A DNA stretch of 29,462 nt from the IMG/VR virus record IMGVR_UViG_3300029915_000918, positions 1-29,462 of that record, one strand, 5' to 3'. Numbering within the stretch: the stretch's first letter is position 1; every line of letters begins with the position of its first letter. The notes under the pieces are model-generated. The model saw only the letters and a program-made list of their open reading frames with translations. It did not search any database and was not told where the DNA came from. The position numbers and the translations under genes were made by a program. The DNA is from a virus. Shown piece after piece: positions 1-8,356 of the stretch.

Positions 1-165
1 GGTTCCGCTCCACCCGTGGGTCCGTCAACTCAGAAAAATATTTCAGGGGATTGTCCATATCCCCTTCTCACCGATTCCCCCCGTTTTGCATATAGCAAGA
101 TTGGTCCATTTATATGCGTCGGCCCTGCAATCGAGGCTGATGCGAGCGCGGCAGGCGAGGAGCGC

Positions 166-810
166 ATGATAGCCTCTAAGACTGTGCGGAAAGATTCACT
201 CAGAGTACTGATCGTCGACGATCATCCCATGGTGCGCGAAGGGCTGGCTGGCATCTTTGCGCGCCATAACATCAGTGTCACCGGCCTGGCCGCGAATGGG
301 CAGGCGGCAATCAATATGTTTCGCCAGGAGCGGCCGGATGTGGTGCTGCTGGATCTGCGCTTGCCCGACCGCAGCGGCATCGATGTGTTGCGGGCGCTGC
401 TGGAGATTGATCCCTCGACGCGCGTGGTCATGCTGACTTCAGCCCAGGGAGACGCCTCGGTTTATGAGGCGATCCGCGCCGGCGCCTGCGGCTATCTGCT
501 CAAAGGCATCGAAGGCAGCGCGCTGGCCGAGCAACTGCGGCGCGTGGCAAATGGCGGCAAGGCGCTCTCTCCCGAAGCAACCGACAAGCTGGCCAGCTAC
601 ATCGGCTCGCCCAAGCTGAGCGAACGCGAAATCGAAGTGCTCACCCTCATCTCCAAAGGCAAAAGCAACAAAGAAGCGGCGCTATTGCTCTTTATCACCG
701 AAGACACCATCAAGATGCACATGAAAAATATCTTGCAGAAGTTGCAGGCAAGCGATCGAACGCAAGCCGTGGTCATCGCCCTGCAGCGGGGTTTTCTCAC
801 TCTCGGTTGA
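166..810 (+). CDS. NarL/FixJ-family two-component response regulator
   Basis: A 214-residue cytoplasmic DNA-binding response regulator. The receiver domain spans about residues 12-130, with the acidic pair D18-D19, the phospho-acceptor D63 in a VVLLDLRLP strand, T91 and the conserved K113. A LuxR-type helix-turn-helix follows at about 150-195 (LSEREIEVL, then the recognition helix around TEDTIKMHM). Phosphorylation by a sensor kinase normally promotes dimerisation and promoter binding. The frame is open from position 16, but ATG 166 is chosen because GAGGAG lies just upstream and the receiver fold begins soon after. No histidine kinase is visible nearby, so it is an orphan here or its kinase lies to the left. 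A palindrome lies just after the stop. The target genes cannot be told from sequence. Confidence 0.93.
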   Translation: MIASKTVRKDSLRVLIVDDHPMVREGLAGIFARHNISVTGLAANGQAAINMFRQERPDVVLLDLRLPDRSGIDVLRALLEIDPSTRVVMLTSAQGDASVYEAIRAGACGYLLKGIEGSALAEQLRRVANGGKALSPEATDKLASYIGSPKLSEREIEVLTLISKGKSNKEAALLLFITEDTIKMHMKNILQKLQASDRTQAVVIALQRGFLTLG

Positions 811-829
811 TCTGCGCATCGGAGGCGCT

Positions 830-853
830 CCACCTACCCAAAAGGGTAGGTGG
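830..853. promoter_or_regulatory. Perfect 10-bp palindrome after the response regulator
   Basis: CCACCTACCC and GGGTAGGTGG flank an AAAA loop, 20 bases after the regulator's stop codon. It could be a terminator stem, but no T-run follows on the plus strand. The core TACCC-AAAA-GGGTA also looks like a symmetric operator for a dimeric NarL-type regulator, although the spacing differs from the NarL 7-2-7 site. Function undecided. Confidence 0.5.
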
Positions 854-996
854 AAATACCCCCTTCACAGATGCGCCGATTCTTCTCTGCTTTGTTACGC
901 TTTGCATAGCAGTTCTGTAAGTTGCTCTTCCGGCCCGCCCAAGCGACCATAGAGCGCTTGTCAAGCTTCGTGTGTTATCCAGTTATTGATCCGGCC

Positions 997-1135
997 CTTA
1001 AGGAAGCTCTGAATAAGTCAGGAAGTTGAAGGGTACGGGCTTTAGCCCGTACATAAAGCCTGCAAATTCAACGGGCTTTAGCCCCCGAGGAAATGCTGAC
1101 TTTGAAAATCGGCACTTGTTCAGATATCCCTTAAG
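997..1135. repeat. MITE/REP-like element with imperfect terminal inverted repeats
   Basis: A 139-bp element bounded by 20-base arms, 997-1016 (CTTAAGGAAGCTCTGAATAA) and the inverted copy at 1116-1135, matching at 16 of 20 positions. Inside are two GGGC-TTTA-GCCC hairpins: a near-perfect 20-base palindrome at 1033-1052 and a shorter one at 1073-1084. It carries no credible gene; a 144-codon frame through it reads out of the repeat into the protease gene and is spurious. Non-autonomous repeats of this build are usually dispersed in many copies, but only this copy is visible here. The stretch 854-996 shows nothing recognisable. Confidence 0.6.
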
Positions 1136-1146
1136 TATTACAACAC

Positions 1147-1194
1147 CGTGCCCCATCCATTTCCGCGTTCTTTGCGAGAATGGATGGGATGCCG
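1147..1194. repeat. Hairpin repeat, REP-like
   Basis: CCCATCCATT at 1152-1161 pairs perfectly with AATGGATGGG at 1179-1188. Imperfect pairing extends outward to about 1147 and 1194 around a 17-base loop. It sits 11 bases after the 997-1135 element and may be part of the same composite intergenic repeat. The rest of the gap to the protease start (1195-1326) holds only the leader of that gene; I see no clear -35/-10 pair. Confidence 0.45.
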
Positions 1195-1326
1195 TATTGC
1201 AAATCAATAGGGCCGGATCAATAATAGCTGCTCTGGCTGGTCTTCCAAGCCCTCCCCCATCCTTGCCAGCAATTCGTTTTTCGTTGATTCAACTTTCCCA
1301 TGACGCACCCGATCTGGAGATTGCCA

Positions 1327-4300
1327 ATGACGTTGAAGCTGCTTCGCACTACCTTCCTGCTTGCAATCGTTGCGTTTTGCGTGGTGAATGCGCGCGCTCA
1401 AAGCAGGCCGCAAATCACGCAGGCCATCGATGCCTCCGTTCGCCACACCATCGCCAATAGTGTGCCGGCCGAAGTGCATTCGGCCAGCGATCTGGGCCGC
1501 GCCTCCACGACGCTTCCCATGAAGGATATGATGCTGCGCCTCAAGCCGTCGGCGGCGCAAACCGCGTCACTGGCCCGGTTCATGGACGACGTGCAAAATG
1601 CCAAGTCGCCGAGTTATCATCACTGGCTCACTCCGGCTCAATTTGGCGCGCAATATGGCGTCGCGGATGCCGACGTGCAAACCATCACGGCCTGGCTCGT
1701 GGCGAACGGATTTACCGTGCATGAGGTCGCCAAGGGCAAGGGATGGATTCGCTTCTCCGGCACTGCGGGGCAAGTCGAGAATGCGTTTGCGACCGAGATT
1801 CACGGCTATCAGGCCGCGGGAGTCAAGCATTACGCCAACGCGCTTCCCATCTCTCTGCCTCAGGCGCTTGCGCCGGCGGTGGCCGGTCTGGTGAGCTTGA
1901 ACAGCTTCATCAAATCTCCTCTGCACACAGACCTGGCGCAGTTGAAGCGCGGCGCGAATGGCAAGTTGCTGCGTGCCAGTAGCGCGGCTCCAGTGGAAAG
2001 CGGCCTCTCGGGCGTACTGGATCAAGGGTTAGCCGCGCATCCCAACTTCACCTCGCAGGGGTCACCCGAGGAGACGTTTCTCACTCCCGGCGACTTTGCC
2101 AAAATCTATAACACTTCTTCGCTGCTCAGCGCGGGCAACGACGGCACTGGTGTGTCCATCGCCATCGTTGGGCGCTCTGACATCAGCCTCTCCGACGTTG
2201 AGGCATTTCGCACCGTCTTTGCGCTGCCCTTCAACGATCCGGCGGTGATTTATGCCAGCAGCGATCCGGGCGTGATCTCGGGCGATGACGAAGAAGCGAT
2301 TCTCGACCTGGAGTGGTCCGGCGCGGTCGCTCCCAAGGCCAAAATCAATTACGTGATCGGCGCCAGCACTTATTCAACCGACGGCGTGGACATCTCTGCC
2401 GCGTACATTGTTGACAATGCCGTGGCTCCCATCATGTCGGTCAGTTTCGGCGTCTGCGAGCAGAAGACCAGCCAGGACCAACTGGACTTTTACAACAACC
2501 TCTGGAAGCAAGCCGCGGCGGAAGGCATCTCGGTCTTTGTCTCCTCTGGCGACGCGGGCTCCAGCGCGTGCGACGTTCCCTCGGAGTATCGGGCCTCGAA
2601 GTATGGTCTGGGCGTGAATGCGCTCGCCTCCACGCCCTATAACACCGCGGTTGGCGGCACGGAATTTGCCGATACCGATGTGAACAGTTATTGGAATACA
2701 ACCGTTGGCGCGGATCAGTCTTCGGCCAAAGGTTACATTCCCGAGGCGGTTTGGAACGAGAGCTGCAATACGAATCTTTCCATCAGCAGCGATAACTGCT
2801 TCTACGATCCAACCTACGAGCAAACTTATGCCACCGGCGGCGGCGCCAGCAACTGTTCCGTGCATCCCGTTGGCGGCACGGCCAGCATCTTAACCGGCCT
2901 TTACGATTGCACCAAGGGATACGCCAAGCCAAGCTGGCAAACGGGCACGGGCGTTCCCAGTGACGGAGCCCGCGATCTTCCCGATGTTTCGCTGGCCGCC
3001 GCCAGCCTCCACGACGGCTACATGATCTGCTACAACGGTTCCTGCCAATGGACCACCAGCAGTAATGGCGTTGTAACTCTGGATGCGGCCTCGATCATTG
3101 GCGGAACCTCGGCGGCTTCTCCCTCGATGGCTGGAATCATGGCCTTGGTGGAGCAAGAGAATGGAACCTTTCAGGGGCTTGCCAATTACAAGTTATATGC
3201 TCTGGCGGCGCAGCAATCAGACGCCAGCGCGTGTGACGCCTCGGCGGAAACCGATCCGACGCAGTCAAACTCCTGCGTCTTCCACGACGTGACCGCGGGC
3301 AGCAATGCGCTGAGCTGCCAAATCGGCAAAACCGACTGCACCGTCGCCATCAGTGGCAGCACCAGTTTTGGCTTGCTGACCGGCTACACGGCTGGTGCTG
3401 GATACGATCTGGCCAGTGGGCTTGGTTCAGTGAACGCGGCCAACCTGGTCACTGCGTGGAGCAATCTGTCCACGCTGCCCACCAAGACAACGCTAGCGGT
3501 TTCGTCCACCAGTTTTGTTCACGGAAGCTCCGTCCATGTCACGGCCAAGGTCAGTCCCGCCTCTGGCGCCGGAACCCCAAGTGGCCAAGTTGCGCTCAAG
3601 GCTAGTGGAACTGGCTTGCCCAGCAGCCCGATCGCATCCGACACACTCACCAGTGGAAAATACAGCGCGGCTGTTGGCAACCTGCCGGGTGGAACTTATC
3701 AACTGACCGCCTCGTATCCCGGCGATGCGACGTATGCCAGCAGCGTTTCCGCCCCTGTCTCCATGACAGTAACTCCCGAAAACAGCGTGCTGACGCCAGG
3801 CACCTTCGCGCCCAGCCGATTTTCCGTGCTTGGCCGGCATCCGATTGTTTCTGCCACAACCGTTACGCTTGGAACCAGCTTCTTCATCCAGGTCCAAGTC
3901 GCGGGCAACTCCGGCAAAGGCGTGGCGACTGGAACCGTGGCGCTCTCCGACGGAACCAAGACCTTCGGAACCTATCCGCTCGATCATGACGGCTCAATCT
4001 ATATCGAATGCGGGCCTGAAACCGCATGTGACTATCCGCTGGGTAACTATACCTTCACGGCCACTTACTCGGGAGATAGCAGCTTCAATGCCTCCACCGT
4101 TACTTTTCCCTTCGCGGTTACCCAGGGAAGACTCAACTACGCGGTCAGCATCAGTTCCGCCACGCCCCCTGCGGGAACAACTGTTATCGGCCAAGTCTAC
4201 TTTGAATATGACCCAGCCGTTTTGCCAACCGGCCAGGTGACATTAAACCGCGACGATACCAATGCTGTTTTGGCCTCGGGAAGCATCGGCAGCGACGGAG

Positions 4301-5799
4301 TGGCCAACATTCCCTTCGTGGCGGCAGCGGGAACTTATAACGTCACGGCCACTTATGCCGGAGACGCAAACTACACTCAGGGCACTTTGGTTGAGTATCC
4401 ACAGTTGACCACCACGGCTGCCGGCAGCGCCGCCACTACGCTGACGCTGACGCCCAGTTCAACCGTGGCAACCATGGGTGGACGCACACAGATCACCTTG
4501 CTCGTCAATCCCGTTAAGTCCGCCTCCACTGTTCCCACCGGAACCGTGACACTGCATAGTCCCGACGGATCGCAATCGCTGACTTATAACCTGACTGGCG
4601 GCCAGGTCTCGACTTACCTCACCTGGAACACCGCAGGCGCTCAATCTTACTACGCCACGTATAACGGCGACGCGAACTTTGCCGGCAGCAATACTTCGCT
4701 GACAACCTTCAACGTCGCGCAGGCCAAGCCCTCCATCCAATTGCAGACGCTTTCCAGTTATGCTGCGGTCGGTGCGCAAACCAGTGTTACGGCTTCTTTC
4801 GTGAGCGCCTTGTCATCTACTTCCGTAACCGCGCCCACCGGAACCATTCAGTTCTACGATTCCGTGGCCGGAGCCGCGCCTGTAGCCATCGGAACCGCCC
4901 TGCCGATGAATACGGGAAACGCCAGCAGCCTTGTCGCCACGCTCGCGCCCGTGCTTCCGCAGGGGAGCAACAGCATCACCGCGGTCTACTCCGGCGACTC
5001 GAACTGGGCCTCGACTACCTCGACCGCGGCGGTTACGGTTCTGGTTACAACGCCAGACTTTACCGCGACGGCCACGCCTGCCAGCCTCGTCATTACCGCG
5101 GGTCAAACCGCGACCGTGGCCATCGATACGCAGAGCATTCTCGGTTTCACCACCCCCATCGCTCTCAGTTGCGGAACGCTGCCCGTCGGCATCGCCTGCG
5201 ACTCCGTCACCGTGACGCCGGGCGCATCGGGCTCCATCACCCTCACATCAACCGCGCCAGGAACGGCTGCCAACAGTGCCTCGGCCCAGTCGCGCATGTG
5301 GTTTACCGCTTCTGGCGGATTTGCCATGGCTGGCCTTCTTCTGCTGGTCTCTCCCAAGCGCCGCCGCTACCTGCGGTTGTTCAGCGTCCTGTTTGCAATG
5401 AGCCTTGCGCTTGCGGCGACGGGTTGCGGCGGCGGCAGTGCCAAGACAACCAGCATGGCGCTCACCTCCTCAAGCACCAAGGCGGCCTTCGGCGTCAGCA
5501 TCAACTTGCAGGCCACGCTAAGCTCTACCGATGCGGTCACCGGAACGGTAACATTTTATGACGGAACAACGTCGATCGGATCTTCCGCTGTCACAAACGG
5601 ATCGGCTACCCTGAGCACCAGCGCGCTGGCGGTTGGAACCCACCCCATTACCGCCAAGTACTCTGGCGACAACCACAACCAGTCCAGCCAGAGCGCGGAT
5701 ACTCTCGAACAGACAGTTACCGGCGCATTCACCCTTACTCTCAACGCAACGGCGGGAACTCTGAGCCACTCCATCTCAGTGCCTGCCACACTCCAGTAA
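1327..5799 (+). CDS. Secreted S53 (sedolisin/kumamolisin) peptidase with Ig-like repeats
   Basis: A 1490-residue exported serine-carboxyl peptidase, probably used for scavenging protein at acidic pH. ATG 1327 is preferred over ATG 1300 because GGAG lies 7 bases upstream and the protein then opens with a signal peptide (LLRTTFLLAIVAFCVV, cleavage near ARAQ). The Pro-kumamolisin activation domain covers about residues 70-195, the S53 domain about 245-710. The family residues are present: E323 and D327 (EAILD), oxyanion D409 (SSGDAG), nucleophile S595 (GGTSAASP) and a C-terminal Ca-site-like DLASGLGS. About six Ig-like (Big_3 type) repeats follow (PTGTV.../YSGD...), to about 1290. Odd is an internal membrane hairpin (1324-1370) with KRRR between two hydrophobic stretches and a lipobox-like LAATGC (C1367), followed by one more Ig-like domain. 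Processing would remove the propeptide autocatalytically. Confidence 0.93.
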   Translation: MTLKLLRTTFLLAIVAFCVVNARAQSRPQITQAIDASVRHTIANSVPAEVHSASDLGRASTTLPMKDMMLRLKPSAAQTASLARFMDDVQNAKSPSYHHWLTPAQFGAQYGVADADVQTITAWLVANGFTVHEVAKGKGWIRFSGTAGQVENAFATEIHGYQAAGVKHYANALPISLPQALAPAVAGLVSLNSFIKSPLHTDLAQLKRGANGKLLRASSAAPVESGLSGVLDQGLAAHPNFTSQGSPEETFLTPGDFAKIYNTSSLLSAGNDGTGVSIAIVGRSDISLSDVEAFRTVFALPFNDPAVIYASSDPGVISGDDEEAILDLEWSGAVAPKAKINYVIGASTYSTDGVDISAAYIVDNAVAPIMSVSFGVCEQKTSQDQLDFYNNLWKQAAAEGISVFVSSGDAGSSACDVPSEYRASKYGLGVNALASTPYNTAVGGTEFADTDVNSYWNTTVGADQSSAKGYIPEAVWNESCNTNLSISSDNCFYDPTYEQTYATGGGASNCSVHPVGGTASILTGLYDCTKGYAKPSWQTGTGVPSDGARDLPDVSLAAASLHDGYMICYNGSCQWTTSSNGVVTLDAASIIGGTSAASPSMAGIMALVEQENGTFQGLANYKLYALAAQQSDASACDASAETDPTQSNSCVFHDVTAGSNALSCQIGKTDCTVAISGSTSFGLLTGYTAGAGYDLASGLGSVNAANLVTAWSNLSTLPTKTTLAVSSTSFVHGSSVHVTAKVSPASGAGTPSGQVALKASGTGLPSSPIASDTLTSGKYSAAVGNLPGGTYQLTASYPGDATYASSVSAPVSMTVTPENSVLTPGTFAPSRFSVLGRHPIVSATTVTLGTSFFIQVQVAGNSGKGVATGTVALSDGTKTFGTYPLDHDGSIYIECGPETACDYPLGNYTFTATYSGDSSFNASTVTFPFAVTQGRLNYAVSISSATPPAGTTVIGQVYFEYDPAVLPTGQVTLNRDDTNAVLASGSIGSDGVANIPFVAAAGTYNVTATYAGDANYTQGTLVEYPQLTTTAAGSAATTLTLTPSSTVATMGGRTQITLLVNPVKSASTVPTGTVTLHSPDGSQSLTYNLTGGQVSTYLTWNTAGAQSYYATYNGDANFAGSNTSLTTFNVAQAKPSIQLQTLSSYAAVGAQTSVTASFVSALSSTSVTAPTGTIQFYDSVAGAAPVAIGTALPMNTGNASSLVATLAPVLPQGSNSITAVYSGDSNWASTTSTAAVTVLVTTPDFTATATPASLVITAGQTATVAIDTQSILGFTTPIALSCGTLPVGIACDSVTVTPGASGSITLTSTAPGTAANSASAQSRMWFTASGGFAMAGLLLLVSPKRRRYLRLFSVLFAMSLALAATGCGGGSAKTTSMALTSSSTKAAFGVSINLQATLSSTDAVTGTVTFYDGTTSIGSSAVTNGSATLSTSALAVGTHPITAKYSGDNHNQSSQSADTLEQTVTGAFTLTLNATAGTLSHSISVPATLQ

Positions 5800-5847
5800 C
5801 CCACGGCACGGCGTTGCCGGAATTGGCGCAGTTCGGCCAGCTCTAAT

Positions 5848-5884
5848 GCCAGGTGGCTTTTTGCTCAGCAAAAAGCCACCTGGC
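5848..5884. terminator. Perfect 17-bp hairpin, bidirectional terminator
   Basis: GCCAGGTGGCTTTTTGC (5848-5864) pairs without mismatch with 5868-5884 around a TCA loop. It lies 49 bases after the protease stop. The A5/T5 block inside the stem lets it act in either direction. It closes the protease gene before the tRNA remnant. Positions 5885-5958 show nothing further. Confidence 0.75.
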
Positions 5885-5958
5885 GCAGTACTCAAAAACT
5901 CTGTGTGCATTCTGAAAATACTCTTGGGAGCCTTGCATTAAATTCATAGGATTCTAAA

Positions 5959-6053
5959 TGGTGGGCGAGGCGGGGATTGAACCCACAACCCCCGGCTTAG
6001 AAGGCCGGGGGTTTAGTCCAATTCAGCCGGTGCTCTAACACTGACTGCGCCTC
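5959..6053 (-). tRNA. tRNA-Arg(TCT) 3' remnant at the prophage attachment site
   Basis: Read on the minus strand, this holds an anticodon stem CCGGC/GCCGG with loop CTTCTAA (anticodon TCT, plus-strand 5999-6001), a T arm GTGGG-TTCAATC-CCCGC (5970-5986), the 3' acceptor strand CTCGCCC (5963-5969), discriminator A and an encoded CCA (5959-5961). The matching 5' acceptor strand GGGCGAG is absent. Two D-arm-like stretches exist instead (6012-6028 and 6031-6050), neither forming a proper stem. So it is not a working tRNA gene. It fits the displaced 3' end of a tRNA target after phage integration: host 3' half on the left, phage att sequence on the right, integrase beginning about 420 bases away. 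An intact tRNA-Arg(TCT) is expected at the other prophage end. Confidence 0.75.
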
Positions 6054-6181
6054 TTGGCAATTCGTTCTTAATTTTGTGGTCCAACTGTTGTACGGAATTG
6101 GGCTTGCGCCATTTTCTGTCTTCAAGAATGGAATGTCATCGCCGTGTGTGTATGTGATGGGGGACACACATGTTTATGGTT

Positions 6182-6361
6182 TTATACCTGTTTTGTCGGT
6201 TTTCTTTGGGGTTCTTCCTGGGGTTTCAGCTCGGAATCACAGGCGGTCCTAATGCAGTAACGTATCGCGTTCGTTCGGTCGAACCCATACTTGGCGGCAA
6301 GCCTATCCAAGTCTTTCAGCATGGCCAGCGTCAGCCCCAAGTTGATTCTCGTAACTCCCAT
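6182..6361 (-). CDS. Ribbon-helix-helix (CopG/Arc-like) small regulator
   Basis: A predicted 59-residue protein with the beta-alpha-alpha pattern of a ribbon-helix-helix DNA-binding dimer: strand TRINLGL, helix A around MLKDLDRLAAKYG, helix B around RTNAIRYCIRTA, then a charged tail. Such proteins are typically autorepressors or excisionase/repressor-type regulators. It is divergent from the integrase, so the stretch between them (6362-6470) is the likely shared control region. The frame stays open upstream to 6481 with Met codons at 6403 and 6424; ATG 6361 is chosen because it directly precedes the fold, but no good Shine-Dalgarno marks any of them. Between the tRNA remnant and this gene (6054-6181) only a weak TGTGTGT/ACACACA inverted repeat is seen (6145-6170). 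Confidence 0.6.
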   Translation of the reverse strand: MGVTRINLGLTLAMLKDLDRLAAKYGFDRTNAIRYCIRTACDSELKPQEEPQRKPTKQV

Positions 6362-6470
6362 GATGTGATCGTAGAAGCGTCTGGATGCACGTGCGGGCGT
6401 CATAAATGTGCATTTGCGACACATAGACGTGCGCCAGGTCACAGGGAAACGATAGAGGGGGTGGCCTAAA

Positions 6471-7655
6471 ATGGGACGCATCCCAAAATATCACGTGAAG
6501 AATGCAGCGGACGGTGCGCAGACTCGCAAAGACAAGTTGCAGCACACCGCCGATCACCATAACTGTCCTGCGTGTATCGAGGCTAATGTGCTTTTAATTC
6601 AAATCGACTCTGATTTTTCTCGCCTTCCTTTCAGACAGGCTTCCGCCCTTTGGATGGTTATGCGAAGGCAACGGAGGAACCTGAAGCCTCGCACCCATGA
6701 ATCCAATCAGGGTTACATTGATGCGCTCGAAAAGTTTTTCGGCGCGATCCGTCTTTGCGACATCACACCAGGTCACCTACGTGCCTATCAGATCGCACGT
6801 GCGAGTAATATCATTTCGATCAACGGCCGTGAGCAAAATCCATGGACGAGGGCGGCTGGGCATTCGATCATCAACCATGAGATTTCCGCGCTGGGCCAGA
6901 TACTCAAGCATTGCAAGTTATGGGAGAAAATCAAGCCCTATTATTCGCCCGAGGGAATCCCCAAATGGAGCCCGCGCGACATTCTTTCGGAAGAGGATGA
7001 GGAGGACTTGTTCTCGAAGGCCGCAAGCCACCCCGAGGCCGCGCTGGCTTATTGGGTTGCCTGCATCACGAACAACACAACGGCGGCTGGCTGTGAGCTG
7101 CGCGGCTTGCGGCTCAAGAACATCTTTCTACGGGATAAGGACGACATCTCTGAAATTTACATCCCGGAAGATGCCGTCAAGAACAACTCGCGCCCCCGCA
7201 AAATCGCATTGAACCGTACGGCGCGGTGGGCTGTTGAGCAGTGCTACAAGAGGGCATTGGAGATTGGCTGCACGGACCCCAACCATTACCTGTTTCCTTT
7301 CCGCCTCAACCGGATAAAGAAAGGTGAGCGGGCATCGGTAGGAAATGCCAAGTATGATCCGACGCGGCCGGCAACGCGCTGGTTTCTGCGTAAGAGTTGG
7401 GATAAGTTGCGCAAGGTCACCGGTTTTGTGAACCTCAACCCGCATGACCTGCGGCATCAGTGCATTACGCGCCTTTTGGAGAGCGGCGTGGAGCCGGAGA
7501 CGGTACGGGCCATTGCTGGCCACGTGACCGAACAAATGATGCAGTATTACAGCCATCACCGCCGCCAGACTAAATACGACGCGGTGATGGCTATCGAACT
7601 CAACAAAAAGGACCGCATTCAACCGGGGCCGCGCATGTTGCGCAAGAGCGCATAA
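6471..7655 (+). CDS. int: Phage tyrosine recombinase (integrase)
   Basis: A 394-residue site-specific recombinase that would integrate and excise the prophage at the tRNA-Arg site. The N-terminal part has CPAC near residue 34, then a SAM-like core-binding domain at about 60-150 (helices around ALEKFFGAIRLCDITPGHLRAYQ). The catalytic domain follows from about 175 to 375, with the tetrad visible: R211 (CELRGLRL), H325-R328 (HDLRH), H351 (AGH) and the nucleophile Y360 (QYYSH). GAGG lies upstream of ATG 6471. It is the first rightward gene after the attachment-site remnant, as expected for an integrase next to its att site. It is complete and undamaged. The arm-type DNA-binding domain at the extreme N-terminus is not clearly recognisable. 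Confidence 0.93.
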   Translation: MGRIPKYHVKNAADGAQTRKDKLQHTADHHNCPACIEANVLLIQIDSDFSRLPFRQASALWMVMRRQRRNLKPRTHESNQGYIDALEKFFGAIRLCDITPGHLRAYQIARASNIISINGREQNPWTRAAGHSIINHEISALGQILKHCKLWEKIKPYYSPEGIPKWSPRDILSEEDEEDLFSKAASHPEAALAYWVACITNNTTAAGCELRGLRLKNIFLRDKDDISEIYIPEDAVKNNSRPRKIALNRTARWAVEQCYKRALEIGCTDPNHYLFPFRLNRIKKGERASVGNAKYDPTRPATRWFLRKSWDKLRKVTGFVNLNPHDLRHQCITRLLESGVEPETVRAIAGHVTEQMMQYYSHHRRQTKYDAVMAIELNKKDRIQPGPRMLRKSA

Positions 7656-7669
7656 ATGAGAGGCGCAAT

Positions 7670-7708
7670 CTGGAAGACGAGGCGGCCCTACTCTGCCTCG
7701 TCTTCCAG
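7670..7708. terminator. 14-bp inverted repeat between convergent genes
   Basis: CTGGAAGACGAGGC at 7670-7683 pairs perfectly with 7695-7708 around an 11-base loop. The right arm codes for the last residues (LEDEA) of the leftward gene at 7688-8020, so the left arm is an inverted copy of coding sequence just beyond its stop. It probably serves as a bidirectional terminator between that gene and the integrase, although no T-run follows. Confidence 0.55.
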
Positions 7709-8020
7709 GCCGGCGAAGTAGAACTCCATCATAGCGTTGAAGGCCATGGCGGCAAGCTGATGCTTGCGGGTGTGGAAGTGGTCATGTAGTACGCCGGAGA
7801 GGTACTCGGCACCATGGTTATGCGCGTGGTTGATGATGACTTCCGGGTTTGTTCGTGCCAAAGTTCCGCGCGATCTGTCTCCGGCTTTGGCGCGTTGGTT
7901 GAAGCTGTCTTTGCCATACTTCTCATTCCCGTAGCGGCCAATATCGTTCATCGCCTCAAGAAACTTGGCGTTCAGAAAATCGTATTGCGTTGAGCTTACT
8001 TCAAGCACAGCCTCGCTCAT
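7688..8020 (-). CDS. Phage protein of unknown function, His-rich C-terminal half
   Basis: A 110-residue protein. ATG 8020 is chosen because GAGGAG lies just upstream; the frame is open to 8056. The sequence shows GRYGNEKYGKDSF around residues 27-39, then a histidine-rich stretch (NHAHNHG, HDHFHTRKHQ) and a helical FNAMMEFYF end. The spacing of a KYG motif and later His residues recalls phage MazG-like or dATP/dGTP diphosphohydrolase proteins, but the resemblance is weak and I do not claim the function. It is the last leftward gene of the small-gene block and converges on the integrase, with which it shares a hairpin. Confidence 0.7.
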   Translation of the reverse strand: MSEAVLEVSSTQYDFLNAKFLEAMNDIGRYGNEKYGKDSFNQRAKAGDRSRGTLARTNPEVIINHAHNHGAEYLSGVLHDHFHTRKHQLAAMAFNAMMEFYFAGLEDEAE

Positions 8021-8099
8021 GTTCTCCTCATATTGGTTGTGTATCTTACGAAACAATCCGAAAGAAGATCATGCACTCAAGCCTCTTTCGCGACGTGAC

Positions 8100-8315
8100 T
8101 TATTGCCTCATGATCGGATAGAAGCACTCAATCGTGTCGTGAACTGTCTCGTGTGGCTGTGATTCATTCATCTTAACGGGGCCATTCACGCAATAGGTCC
8201 AATCGCGGCACCCGGCAATCGCTTTTTCCCGATCATCAAAGACGCCAGTAAACTCAAAGTTCCCAGTTGCTTCTACGGTCTTTTCTCGATACTGCAATAC
8301 CACGTAATATGGCAT
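8100..8315 (-). CDS. Small phage protein of unknown function
   Basis: A 71-residue protein beginning MPYYVVLQYREKTVEATG, with AAAGGAAAG upstream of ATG 8315. The alternating hydrophobic pattern followed by GVFDDREKAIAGC suggests a compact alpha/beta fold, and the protein ends without hydrophobic segments, so it is probably cytoplasmic. I do not recognise the family. It lies 79 bases from the next leftward gene and belongs to the block of small genes between integrase and tail fibre, a place where phages carry lysogeny or host-interaction genes. Confidence 0.6.
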   Translation of the reverse strand: MPYYVVLQYREKTVEATGNFEFTGVFDDREKAIAGCRDWTYCVNGPVKMNESQPHETVHDTIECFYPIMRQ

Positions 8316-8356
8316 ACACTTTCCTTTCTTCAGGTGCTGTAATTCCAATCGCGGCG

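Noticed and set aside
1026-1460. 144-codon open frame on the plus strand
   Set aside because: It starts inside the hairpin repeat and overlaps the protease start in another frame; no ribosome-binding site and no protein-like composition.
6145-6170. TGTGTGT/ACACACA inverted repeat as integrase arm site or terminator
   Set aside because: Only 7 pairs with a 12-base loop, simple-sequence content and no T-run or direct repeats nearby.
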